NCBI GenBank assembly: GCA_002069885.1
Contig: MWCD01000017.1
Coordinates: forward strand, 1-63,316
Direction: 5' to 3'
DNA from: a bacterium ADurb.Bin236
GTDB lineage: Bacteria; UBP15; UBA6099
Length of the DNA: 63,316 nt
Shown: positions 7,801 through 16,370 of the stretch, in pieces
Layout: the number at the start of each line of letters is the position of its first letter
Position numbering within the stretch: the stretch's first letter is position 1
Position numbers and translations under genes: made by a program
Notes under the pieces: generated by a model
The model's input: only the letters and a program-made list of their open reading frames with translations
Database searches by the model: none
Told to the model about the DNA's origin: nothing

Positions 7801-9549
7801 TTGATACGCGAGTTCAGCGCGCATGACTTCGCTCTCGCCGACGACCTGAAAGTGTCGTTGGGCGGCGGACTAAACGTAATCACAGGAGAGACAGGCTCCG
7901 GGAAATCGGTTCTAGTGAACGCGATAAACCTGCTGTTGGGCGGAAAAGCGTCCGGAGCGATGGTGCGGTCGGGAGCCGAAAAGGCATCGTTAGAGTCGGT
8001 TTTCGATTGGGAGCCGCCCGCCGACGCTTTGGCCGCTCTGAACGAAGCCGGCATAGCGGTCGAGGACGGAGAGTTGATAATTCAACGCGAGATATCGGAA
8101 AACGGTAGATCGACGGCGAGGCTCAACTCGCGCGCCGCTTCCGCCGCCTTGCTCCGCTCGGTGGGAGAACGGCTCGCCGACATTCACGGACAATACGATC
8201 ATCAGGCGATATTGAGAGGAAGAGACCACACCCGATTTCTGGACGCGCTCGGCTCGGATTCACACCGGTCGCTTGTCCGCGAAGCCGCTTCTCTTAGACG
8301 CTCTCTGAACTCCTTGACTTCGGAAAAAGATAGCGTCGAATCGCAAAGAAGAAAACGGGAGGATGAACGCGACTTACTCCTCTTCAGGATAAACGAGATT
8401 GAATCAGTGGTCAAAAGCGAAGAAGAGCACGCTGAAGCCGAAAGGGAGGCGCGGCTGCTGGAACGAGCTTCTGAACTAGCCGAGGCGGCGTCCAACGCTT
8501 TCTCCATGGTGGGCAGAGATTCAAACGAAACTTCCGCTCTCAATCTTATCGCATCCGCGCTCGGAGAACTGGACAATCTCGAAGGAGTCGAGCCGAGACT
8601 TGACGCGGCAAGGGAGAAACTGCTTGAGGCGGACGCTCTGGCGGACGCGGCGGCGAGAATCCTTCGCGACCTTTCGGACGAGATAGAGGCTGACCCGGAA
8701 CGACTCAGGGGGCTTCAGGACAGGCTGCTGGAGACGCGGGACCTGATGAAGAAGAATAGATGCGACGGCGTCGGAGGGCTGTTGAGCGCAAGAGACGCGG
8801 CGCGATCGCGGGTGGCCGAACTCGACCGTAGCGACGCCTCCGGAGCCGAGCTTGACGAAGCTATTAAAAAAACCCGCTCTCAATTGTCTGAGAAATCGGC
8901 TAAACTTACCGAATGCAGAAAAAAGACCGCTGCGACTTTTGAGAAACAGATGAAAAAAGAACTTGGCGAACTGGCGATGAAGGGCGCTTCATTCGAGGTG
9001 GAATTCAGAAGCGCGCTCGACGAAGACGGCGTTCCTTCCGCGTCCGGCGCGGAGACGGCTGAATTCCTTTTTTCGGCAAATCCCGGAGAGCCTGCCCGCC
9101 CGCTGGGAGATGTCGCTTCTGGAGGCGAGATGTCGCGCGTGATGCTGGCTTTTAAAACTCTTCTCAACCGCTGCGACGACGCTCCCACTCTGATTTTCGA
9201 CGAGATAGACTCAGGCGTTGGCGGGCTGACCGCAAACGCAATAGGAAAGAAACTCGCGGCGCTCGCGAAAGACCGTCAGGTAGTGGCGGTAACCCATCTT
9301 CCGCAGATAGCGGCGTTCGCGGACACGCATGTGGCCGTGTCGAAAGAAGGAAGAGGCGGTCGCACCGTAATGCGCGCCTCAATAGCCCGCGGCGAAGACA
9401 GGTTGCGTGAGATATGCAGGATGCTCGGCGATTCCGGAGTGAGAGACGCATCCGCTTCGATGGCAAGGCAGATGATAGACGACGCGGAACGGGATAAATC
9501 CGACGGCGATTCAAAAAAGACGCCCGCCCGCGAGCGCTCAAAAAAATAG
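7801..9549 (+). CDS. recN: DNA repair protein RecN
   Basis: 582 aa. An SMC-like ATPase in double-strand-break repair. Walker A is GETGSGKS (about residues 29-36), then an antiparallel coiled coil through the middle, then the C-terminal ABC signature SGGEMSRVMLAFK, Walker B TLIFDEIDSGVGG and the VTHLPQIAAFADTH motif. It starts at TTG 7801, with GAGG 7 nt upstream overlapping the nadK stop region. Coupling of nadK and recN is a common bacterial arrangement. The C-terminal tail is Lys/Asp-rich (SDGDSKKTPARERSKK), longer than usual. Confidence 0.95.
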   Translation: MIREFSAHDFALADDLKVSLGGGLNVITGETGSGKSVLVNAINLLLGGKASGAMVRSGAEKASLESVFDWEPPADALAALNEAGIAVEDGELIIQREISENGRSTARLNSRAASAALLRSVGERLADIHGQYDHQAILRGRDHTRFLDALGSDSHRSLVREAASLRRSLNSLTSEKDSVESQRRKREDERDLLLFRINEIESVVKSEEEHAEAEREARLLERASELAEAASNAFSMVGRDSNETSALNLIASALGELDNLEGVEPRLDAAREKLLEADALADAAARILRDLSDEIEADPERLRGLQDRLLETRDLMKKNRCDGVGGLLSARDAARSRVAELDRSDASGAELDEAIKKTRSQLSEKSAKLTECRKKTAATFEKQMKKELGELAMKGASFEVEFRSALDEDGVPSASGAETAEFLFSANPGEPARPLGDVASGGEMSRVMLAFKTLLNRCDDAPTLIFDEIDSGVGGLTANAIGKKLAALAKDRQVVAVTHLPQIAAFADTHVAVSKEGRGGRTVMRASIARGEDRLREICRMLGDSGVRDASASMARQMIDDAERDKSDGDSKKTPARERSKK

Positions 9550-9579
9550 GAATGGCGCGCGACGCGCGCGGAAACGAAA

Positions 9580-10698
9580 ATGATATTTTCAGGAATAGCG
9601 AAAATCGACCGCCGCACAAAGAACTTGGTGAAAAGGCTGAAGCCCGGCGACATAGCGGTGATAATGCACGAGGACCTCGACATGGTCGCCGCTGAAAACC
9701 TCGTGGCGTGCAAACCCCGCGCGGTGATAAACTGCCATTCCTCCATTTCCGGCAAATACGTGAACAGAGGCCCCTACCTGCTTATCGACGCGGGGATACC
9801 TCTCATAGACAACGCCGGAGACGAGCTTGCCTCCAAGATTTCCGAGGGAGACCGCGTCGAGGTTGTCGGCGGAGAGATACGCAAGAACGGCGCGGTCCTA
9901 GCGACCGGAGCGGTGGCTGACATACGGATGCTCAACGCGCGCAACCAACTTGCCAAAGAGCACATGGGAGAAGTCTTCGAGAACTTCGCGGCCAACACTC
10001 TGGCGTACCTCGACAAAGAGAAAAGCCTGCTATACAGCAATCTGAACATGGGGTCGCTGCGGTTGGACTTCAGGGGCAGGCAGGCGCTGATAGTCGTGCG
10101 CGGCTCGGAATTCAAAAAGGACCTCGACACGCTCCGGCAGTACATCCACGAACAGGGGCCTGTGCTTATAGCGGTCGACGGCGGGGCGGACGCGCTGATA
10201 GAATTCGGTTTCAAACCGAACATCATTCTGGGCGACATGGACAGCGTGACCGACGCGGCGCTTCGATGCGGGGCTATTCTGATAGTTCACGCGTACGAGG
10301 GCGGCGAGGCTCCCGGCATGGAGAGGCTGAATTCTCTCGGTCTGGAGGGCATTCCTATTCCCTCAATCGGAACGAGCGAGGACTTGGCGCTTCTGCTGGC
10401 GTTCGAGCGCGGCGCGGAGCTTATCACAATCGTCGGAAGCCATTTCAGCGTCGAGGAATTTCTCTCTAAAGGCCGGGGCGGCATGGCCAGCACTTTTCTC
10501 ACCCGGCTGAGGGTCGGCTCCGTGCTCGTGGACGCCAAGGGCATAAGCAAACTTTATCAGAACAAAGTCAGGCCGATGCTGCTGATTTATCTTGCGGCGG
10601 CGGCGGCTTTTCCGATTGCGGCGATTTTTCTGGTTTCGCCGCTCGGCCCTTTAACGCAGCAGTTCATGCGGCTGCTTAAATTGATGTTTAATATGTGA
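9580..10698 (+). CDS. steA: SteA-like membrane-anchored protein with TPK-like domain
   Basis: 372 aa. Matches the family of corynebacterial SteA (COG4825): an N-terminal alpha/beta region, a thiamin-pyrophosphokinase-like catalytic-domain fold in the centre (VDGGADALIEFGFKPNIILGDMDSV cut into motifs VDGGAD and GDMDSV), and one C-terminal transmembrane helix near residues 335-358 followed by a short tail. In Corynebacterium SteA partners SteB at the divisome and affects cell-wall enzymes. Its biochemical activity is unsettled. It sits between recN and a SteB-like gene exactly as in Actinobacteria. No strong Shine-Dalgarno was found (GGAAA). Confidence 0.85.
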   Translation: MIFSGIAKIDRRTKNLVKRLKPGDIAVIMHEDLDMVAAENLVACKPRAVINCHSSISGKYVNRGPYLLIDAGIPLIDNAGDELASKISEGDRVEVVGGEIRKNGAVLATGAVADIRMLNARNQLAKEHMGEVFENFAANTLAYLDKEKSLLYSNLNMGSLRLDFRGRQALIVVRGSEFKKDLDTLRQYIHEQGPVLIAVDGGADALIEFGFKPNIILGDMDSVTDAALRCGAILIVHAYEGGEAPGMERLNSLGLEGIPIPSIGTSEDLALLLAFERGAELITIVGSHFSVEEFLSKGRGGMASTFLTRLRVGSVLVDAKGISKLYQNKVRPMLLIYLAAAAAFPIAAIFLVSPLGPLTQQFMRLLKLMFNM

Positions 10699-10711
10699 CG
10701 GGAGGCTTTTC

Positions 10712-11527
10712 TTGGGACCTATAGATATCAAATACCACGCGTTGTCGCTAGCCGCCGTTTTTCTTGCTTTAGGGGTAGGAATCATTGTCGGCAGCAGCAC
10801 CAATTTCTTCGGCATCAGCGCCATACTCGAACGGCAGGATCAAGTGATTCAGAAGCTTGAAACGAACTACAAGGAAATCCGCAAGGAAATGAGCGAATCC
10901 AAGAGCCAGCTTGAAGGCGCGAGGGAGCGTATAGCCTCCCTCGAAGGCACGATGGTGCCGAAGCTCCTCGAAGGCAGGCTTGAGGGGCTTCGTGTGGGCG
11001 TAGTGACAATCGGCGACATATCGGCTCTTGCCCCCGAAGGAGACGACTCTGTCGCCGGACCGCTGAAAACAGCCGACGCCTCTGTTGTTTTTAAACTTAG
11101 GCTAGCGCCTGAAAGGCTAGTCGAACTCGCCGGGGAGTCTCCTTCCGATTACACCGAGCGCCTTGCGAAGGAACTTCTTCGAGGCTCCTCTTATGGCTCG
11201 AAGCTAACTGACTCTTTTCTTGCGGACGGAGCAGTCGCGGCCGGCGGTTTCAGTTCGGGCGCGGACGCAATCGTTTTCGCGCTTGGCAAGGACCTTGACC
11301 CTCAACTTCTGCGAACTGTTCTCATCCCTCTTCAGCAGTCTGCTGTTGAGAATAAGGGCATAGTCGCCAATGTGGTATTCGGCGAGAGCGAGCCTTATCA
11401 GAGCGTTTTTAAACCGACGCCTTATCCATACTTTCAAAGCGCAGAGAGCATAAACAGCCAGATTGACCTTATCATGAGCTTGCGTGAAATACAGAAACAG
11501 AGGCAGGGAAAGGCGGGCGGATTCTGA
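10712..11527 (+). CDS. steB: SteB/MctB-family membrane-anchored coiled-coil protein
   Basis: 271 aa, TTG start at 10712 with GGGAGG 7 nt upstream. It has an N-terminal membrane helix (ALSLAAVFLALGVGIIVGSS, about residues 10-29), a coiled coil to about residue 90, then an alpha/beta periplasmic domain. This is the family named copper transporter (MctB) in Mycobacterium and SteB in Corynebacterium. The copper role is established only in mycobacteria; no Cys/Met copper motif stands out here, so the SteA-partner role is the better guess. The stop overlaps the next gene's start (TGATG). Confidence 0.8.
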   Translation: MGPIDIKYHALSLAAVFLALGVGIIVGSSTNFFGISAILERQDQVIQKLETNYKEIRKEMSESKSQLEGARERIASLEGTMVPKLLEGRLEGLRVGVVTIGDISALAPEGDDSVAGPLKTADASVVFKLRLAPERLVELAGESPSDYTERLAKELLRGSSYGSKLTDSFLADGAVAAGGFSSGADAIVFALGKDLDPQLLRTVLIPLQQSAVENKGIVANVVFGESEPYQSVFKPTPYPYFQSAESINSQIDLIMSLREIQKQRQGKAGGF

Positions 11528-12210
11528 TGCTTAATCCCGGAACCGTGTCGATAATCATCCCGGCGTACAATGAGGCGGACAGGCTGGGACACACGCTTGA
11601 AGCGCTCATTCACTGCGGGTTGGGAGACGAGACGATAGTAATCGACGACGGTTCGACTGACGACACGGCGCAGGTGGCTCTCGCGCACGGAGCGAGGCTT
11701 GTGAGAAGGCCGAAGAACCGAGGCAAGGGAGCCGCGCTGAACGCCGGCCTCGCCGCCGCTCTCGGCGAGACCATCATGTTTCTCGACGCCGATCTCGGCG
11801 ACAGCGCCTCGAACGCGCGTCCGATACTCGACGCCGTTCGCTCAGGCGGCGCGGACATGGCCATAGGCAGTTTTTCGGTTCCCGGAGGCGGGTTCGGGTT
11901 CGTTCTCAAATTCGCCAGATGGGGAGTCCGTCTCATGTGCGGATACAGAGCGACATCCCCCCTGTCCGGCCAACGCGCGCTTCGCCGCTCCACTCTCGAA
12001 TGCGTCTATCCTCTAAGAAATGATTTCGGGGTGGAAACATCCATGCTCATCGACGCCGTGCGCGCGGGAAAAAAGGTGGTCGAGGTTCCCGTCGCGCTCT
12101 CCCACCGGCCGACCGGCAAAACTCTTCGCGGCTACATGCACCGCGCCCGGCAGGGTCTGGATATTTCAAGGGCTTTGCTTTCCGCCGCTTTCAAACGCAG
12201 GGCGAAATAA
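11527..12210 (+). CDS. family 2 glycosyltransferase (dolichol-phosphate-mannose-synthase-like)
   Basis: 227 aa. GT-A fold: SIIIPAYNEADRL at the N terminus, the DDGSTDDT nucleotide-sugar loop, RGKGAALNAGLA, and the metal-binding FLDADLGD. The later acceptor region contains SGQRALRR and a VEVPVALSHRPTGKT stretch, as in polyprenyl-phosphate glycosyltransferases of this size. No membrane helix is obvious, so it is likely peripheral. It shares one nucleotide with the steB stop, making it the last gene of the nadK operon. Together with SteA/SteB this suggests wall or surface glycan assembly; donor and acceptor cannot be read from sequence. Confidence 0.87.
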   Translation: MLNPGTVSIIIPAYNEADRLGHTLEALIHCGLGDETIVIDDGSTDDTAQVALAHGARLVRRPKNRGKGAALNAGLAAALGETIMFLDADLGDSASNARPILDAVRSGGADMAIGSFSVPGGGFGFVLKFARWGVRLMCGYRATSPLSGQRALRRSTLECVYPLRNDFGVETSMLIDAVRAGKKVVEVPVALSHRPTGKTLRGYMHRARQGLDISRALLSAAFKRRAK

Positions 12211-12273
12211 AACAAATTCTTCTCGCCGCTGTCACACAAGATTATCCAAACGAATCCAGATTGCCGTCGATTA

Positions 12274-13614
12274 TCAATATCTCTGAAGAAGGCCGAAAGA
12301 GGCCGAATTGTCTTTCATAAAGCTTTCCCATCCTAACATGTAATAGAGATTGTCATTTATAGCTCGTCCGGCGCGAAGGTTCAATTGAAGGTCGTTCGGG
12401 TCGGATATCTCGCCTACGTAATAAGTTTTATTTTTCTGATACTCGAACCCGCCGCCGAGTTTGCCGCTTTTGACGCCGAACTTGTACCACATGTCCGGCT
12501 TGAACCCTTTGACTCCGAACTGCAAATTCGTCGTGCTGTTTTCTCCGAGGTCGTCGAAGCCGAAAAGATAAAACACTTCGGAGTTCGGAGGGAACACACG
12601 GACGTTCATGTCGGCGAAATACTTGTCTTTTCTGCCCTCGTATCTGAGACCGAAATCGGGTTTGAATTCTGTGGCGTTTATGGCGCGTATCATCTTGGTG
12701 AAACTGCTTGCCGCTTTGTCGGCGTTCTCCATCGTGGCGCGCGTAGTCTTTATCGTCTCCCGTATGTCCTGATTGATTTCGGTGTCGGTAACGAGGTCCC
12801 TGATCGCTCGCGTTGATTCCTCCACATGTTCCAGCGATTTTTTCAGTGTGTAAACCGTCTGCTTGATTTCGCTTTTAAAAAGCTCGTCTCCAACAATATC
12901 TTCCGTGTGCAGAACCACGCGGTCTACATCGGTTATGAGTGTGTCAATTTTCAAAGAAGTCGCCTTGAGATTCTCCGTAATTATTCTAGCATTTTCGAGA
13001 GTGTCGACAACCTTGCCGCTGCCTGTGTCGCCGGTTTGCCTGAGTGCTATAGTGAATTTCAGGGCTTCCTCGGTTATCATACGGACATTCTCGGTGGTGG
13101 CGAAGATATCATTCTGAAGCCTCTCGCTCTCCATCATCACGCGGGTTTTTGCGAGTATCAGGTTCATCTCGGCGAGCGCTGTGTTTGCCTTGTCGATGAT
13201 ATCCGGAACTGTGGCTGGAGACTTCGTTTCGCTTACTATATCGCCGTCTTTGAAATAGGCATAAGGAGGAGTGACGTTGGATGGAGCCTCGATGTTGAGC
13301 ACTTTGTCTTCGAGGAACCCGACTTTGATAGTAAAACTGGAGGTTTTATGAATCTTGTATTTCTTTTCGATTCGAAGGTTGAGCATGACGTCGCCGTTGT
13401 CCATCAGCTCCATAGATTCGACCTTGCCTATGCTGATTCCTGAAAGCCATACGGCGTTGCCCGCGCCTAGGCCCTGAACGTTGGCAAACACGGCTTTAAG
13501 CGTGTAGCTGTTATCGTTGTCGAGGCGCATTTCCTGAACGCGGTTGTAGCCTATGATCAGGATGGCGGCGGCGGCCAGAACGCCCGCGCCAACTTTGAAA
13601 TAATGAGTGAACAT
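12274..13614 (-). CDS. mlaD: MlaD-like MCE protein with long helix and C-terminal beta-barrel-like tail
   Basis: 446 aa, more than twice the length of E. coli MlaD. Residues 8-22 are a membrane anchor. Residues 38-112 are one MCE domain (VQGLGAGNAVWLSGISIGKV). Residues 135-312 are almost wholly helical with heptad-like spacing. Residues 317-446 are about eight short alternating strands rich in Tyr/Phe/Gly, and the chain ends QRY, with an aromatic last residue as in outer-membrane barrels. This is the layout described for MlaD of Veillonella, thought to span the whole envelope. It abuts mlaF (TAA then ATG) with GGAGG before the start. Predicted function: phospholipid transport between membranes. 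Confidence 0.88.
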   Translation of the reverse strand: MFTHYFKVGAGVLAAAAILIIGYNRVQEMRLDNDNSYTLKAVFANVQGLGAGNAVWLSGISIGKVESMELMDNGDVMLNLRIEKKYKIHKTSSFTIKVGFLEDKVLNIEAPSNVTPPYAYFKDGDIVSETKSPATVPDIIDKANTALAEMNLILAKTRVMMESERLQNDIFATTENVRMITEEALKFTIALRQTGDTGSGKVVDTLENARIITENLKATSLKIDTLITDVDRVVLHTEDIVGDELFKSEIKQTVYTLKKSLEHVEESTRAIRDLVTDTEINQDIRETIKTTRATMENADKAASSFTKMIRAINATEFKPDFGLRYEGRKDKYFADMNVRVFPPNSEVFYLFGFDDLGENSTTNLQFGVKGFKPDMWYKFGVKSGKLGGGFEYQKNKTYYVGEISDPNDLQLNLRAGRAINDNLYYMLGWESFMKDNSASFGLLQRY

Positions 13615-14364
13615 TTAATTTCCTCCGATCGCGCCGCCGGGCCGCATGGCGTTGAGAAACGCGCCGATGTGCGGATGCCCGCAGCGCTCCAGTTCGTCGA
13701 GTTTGCCTTCGGTAAGTATGCGCCCCTCGTGTATCATCGCTATCCTGTCGCTGATGCGCGACGCGGCGTCTATGTCGTGCGTGACCACTATCGACGTCGT
13801 GCCGTACCTGTCGCGCATCCTCATAATCAAGTCTGAAACAGTGGCGGTCAGGAGCGGGTCGAGCCCGGCGGTCGGCTCGTCGTAGAGGAGCGCGCGCGGG
13901 CTGAGCGCAAGCGCTCTGGCTATCGCAACGCGACGCCTCATCCCTCCGCTCAACTGGTCGGGCCTGTTTTCTTCCACGCCCTTCAATCCTACCGCCTCAA
14001 GCCTTTCCCTCACGATTTCCCGTATCTCTTTCTCTTTCATCCGGGTGTGCCGCCTGAGCGGGAACGCCACGTTTTCCCTAACGTTCATCGAGTCGAACAA
14101 GGCTCCCTCCTGAAAAACCATCCCCATCTTCTTTCGCACCTCGTTCATCTTGGTTTCCGAAAGGTCGTCCACCCGTTCGCCGTCTATGAAGATTTGCCCC
14201 GATGTCGCGTTGATAAGTTTCATCAGGGCGCGAAGCAGAGTGCTTTTGCCGCAGCCGCTTCCGCCCATGAGCGTGACTATCTCGCCGGCGGCCGCGCGGA
14301 AATTTACTCCGTCGAGCACCGTCTTTGAGCCGAATTTGACCACAAGGTCTTTTGTCTCAATCAT
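13615..14364 (-). CDS. mlaF: MlaF-like ABC transporter ATPase
   Basis: 249 aa from ATG 14364; a TTG 12 nt further upstream is possible but has no spacing to a binding site. It powers MCE-type lipid transport with MlaE. Walker A is GGSGCGKST, the Q-loop is VFQEGALFDSM, the signature is LSGGMRRRVAIARAL, Walker B is LLYDEPTAGLDP, and the switch His is in VVTHDID. The GALFDSMNVRENVAFPL stretch is characteristic of the MlaF/Ttg2A group rather than other ATPases. Its gene lies between mlaE and mlaD on the same strand. Confidence 0.93.
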   Translation of the reverse strand: MIETKDLVVKFGSKTVLDGVNFRAAAGEIVTLMGGSGCGKSTLLRALMKLINATSGQIFIDGERVDDLSETKMNEVRKKMGMVFQEGALFDSMNVRENVAFPLRRHTRMKEKEIREIVRERLEAVGLKGVEENRPDQLSGGMRRRVAIARALALSPRALLYDEPTAGLDPLLTATVSDLIMRMRDRYGTTSIVVTHDIDAASRISDRIAMIHEGRILTEGKLDELERCGHPHIGAFLNAMRPGGAIGGN

Positions 14365-14423
14365 AACTTTTAGCAACCCCGCCCGCGCCGCGCGCAGGCT
14401 GCCCGCATTTTGCCGGTGCGGGT

Positions 14424-15185
14424 CTAAAACAGAAGCACGGTCAGCGCGTAGTTCAGCGCGAAGATGCTCACGATGGAAACGACCACGGCGTTGGTCGTCG
14501 CCTTGCCGACGCCCGAAGCGCCGCCTTCGGTGTGCATCCCCTCAACGCAGCCTATCAGCGCGATCGTTATCGCGAAAAGCCCGCTTTTCAGCATCGCGGC
14601 GGACACGTCCCTCTGTTCCACCAGCCTCGGAATATAACTGTAGAACACTTCCCAGTTCACTCCGTAAACCTGATGCGCGACCATATAAGCGGCCATGATT
14701 CCCGTCAACCCGGCTATCACTGTTACAGCCGGAATCATTATCATCAGCGCGAGCATCCTCGGAGCCACAAGATACTGAATCGGGTTCACCGCAAGCGACC
14801 TGAGCGCGTCTATCTGCTCGGTCACTTTCATCGATCCGAGTTCGGACGCGATGGAGGAGCCTACTCTGCCCGCCATAACCACAGCCGTCAGGACAGGCGC
14901 AAGCTCGCGCACCATCACAAACGCTATCCCTCCGCCGATGAACTGCGTGGTGCCGAACCTCACAGCCTGCTCTGTCACCTGCACGGAAAGTATCATCCCG
15001 GTGAATCCCACGACAAGAAGAGTTATCGGAATGGAATTCACTCCGAGGTTGGACATGTGAAAAATGGTCATGCGGAAATCCACGGACAGGCGCGCAAAGT
15101 ATGTCAGGGTGGTCGCCAGCATGCCGGCGAGTTTGCCTACATACTCGACCGCCGTCACAATCGGGTGAAACGCGATTTTTCCCAT
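14424..15185 (-). CDS. mlaE: MlaE-like ABC transporter permease
   Basis: 253 aa with 5-6 hydrophobic helices. The family signature is clear: the GSIASELGSMKVTEQIDALRSLAVNP segment (residues about 125-150, read as ASELGSM and IDALR) and RVLALMIMIP-like PRMLALMIMIPA. It forms the inner-membrane core of an MCE lipid transporter. The downstream GGASGVGKATTNAVV motif precedes the last helix. It lies 59 nt ahead of mlaF and 14 nt after mreB on the same strand, so the four genes are probably one transcript. Confidence 0.93.
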   Translation of the reverse strand: MGKIAFHPIVTAVEYVGKLAGMLATTLTYFARLSVDFRMTIFHMSNLGVNSIPITLLVVGFTGMILSVQVTEQAVRFGTTQFIGGGIAFVMVRELAPVLTAVVMAGRVGSSIASELGSMKVTEQIDALRSLAVNPIQYLVAPRMLALMIMIPAVTVIAGLTGIMAAYMVAHQVYGVNWEVFYSYIPRLVEQRDVSAAMLKSGLFAITIALIGCVEGMHTEGGASGVGKATTNAVVVSIVSIFALNYALTVLLF

Positions 15186-15199
15186 TCTTCCCCCGCCTG

Positions 15200-16216
15200 T
15201 CAGAAAGCCGCGCGATCGTTGAAGAACTCGCGGAACTTGCTAAAATCGTTGACTATCCTGCCCACTCCCCGGATGGCGGTAAGTTCAGGCTCTTTGGACA
15301 TATTGACCTTGACCTGAAACCGGCTCTGAAAATAATCTGCCAGCCCTTTCAACAGGCTGCCGCCGCCGGTGAGGATAACGCCTCTGAAAAAAATATCCTC
15401 GTAAAGCTCAGGCGGAGTTTCTTCGAGCGCCGCCTGAAGCCCGTCCGCCAGAGGTTTCAATCCTTTGTAAAGCATCGCGGCCAAATCGACATGAGGTATC
15501 TCTATCTCCTGCAGACCTGAGCCGCCCTCGGTGTCCATCCGCCTGATGTAAATTTTCTCCCCTTTGCGGGGCTGAAGCCCGACTTTTATCTTCGCCTGAG
15601 CCGCTTCCTCTCGCGAAGACGCCGTGCCGAGGTTCACTTCTATAAGCCTCTGAACCATAGCCGTCAGGTCGTCGCCGCCGAATTCGAGCGTGCGGCCCAC
15701 TATGATTTCGTTCGACGCGATTACAGAGATGTCCGTCACCCCCGCTCCGATGTCCACAATCAGACTTCCGCGCGGGTCGTTCATATTGCCAGTAATCGCG
15801 ACGTATGAGGCCAGATTGCATGGTACTAAATAGATTTTTCCGGCTCCCGCCTCCCGTGCGGCGTCGCACAAGGCGCGCTCGTGTACCGAACTTATTTTTA
15901 TCGGAACCGCCGCCGCCACCATCGGCCTGAGCGCCATCGGCGATTTCATAGCCTGCGAAAACACCTTCCTGAGCATGAACCGGGTGGCAGCGTAATCGGC
16001 GATCACCCCTCGCGCCACCGGACGTATCATCTCGGAACCGGCTCCCAGTTTGCCGGCTCTCTCGGACGCGCTCCGTCCTATGTACAGCACCCGCTTGCTG
16101 CGCGTGTCCGCAACCATTGCGGTCGGCTCGCTGTACGTTATCTTGTTGCCTGACACAAGCGACGTCTTGCTCGTGCCAAGGTCCAGCCCGAGCCGCGGCG
16201 CCAGAAAAGGGATCAT
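15200..16216 (-). CDS. mreB: rod shape-determining protein MreB
   Basis: 338 aa, the usual length. An actin-like ATPase that positions cell-wall synthesis. The phosphate-1 motif is LGLDLGTSKTSLV at residues 9-21, the phosphate-2 motif is LIVDIGAGVTDISVI, and the adenosine motif is ILTGGGSLLKGL. The N terminus MIPFLAPRLG is consistent with a membrane-binding amphipathic start. The ATG at 16216 has GGGG about 8 nt upstream. Unlike the common mreBCD order, the following genes are mlaEFD; mreC and mreD are not in the window. It might be a paralogue (Mbl type), which cannot be separated by eye. Confidence 0.92.
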   Translation of the reverse strand: MIPFLAPRLGLDLGTSKTSLVSGNKITYSEPTAMVADTRSKRVLYIGRSASERAGKLGAGSEMIRPVARGVIADYAATRFMLRKVFSQAMKSPMALRPMVAAAVPIKISSVHERALCDAAREAGAGKIYLVPCNLASYVAITGNMNDPRGSLIVDIGAGVTDISVIASNEIIVGRTLEFGGDDLTAMVQRLIEVNLGTASSREEAAQAKIKVGLQPRKGEKIYIRRMDTEGGSGLQEIEIPHVDLAAMLYKGLKPLADGLQAALEETPPELYEDIFFRGVILTGGGSLLKGLADYFQSRFQVKVNMSKEPELTAIRGVGRIVNDFSKFREFFNDRAAF

Positions 16217-16370
16217 CCTTCAGCCCCCGCGCTGAATCCGGGACGCTCCGGCCCCGAACTACACATACTAATAATATCCATATATGTACTGATTATTTGC
16301 TTCGGACGTTTCAAATCGACAATATCGCCCAAGCGTCCTTTCTTATTTGACTGTATTGGTGAAATACAGG

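Noticed and set aside
12826-13443. Long open frame (205 aa) on the plus strand inside mlaD
   Set aside because: It is the antisense shadow of the MlaD gene, whose domains and composition are clear.
14532-15317. 261-aa plus-strand frame across mlaE
   Set aside because: His/Arg-rich with no domain; antisense to a well-supported permease gene.
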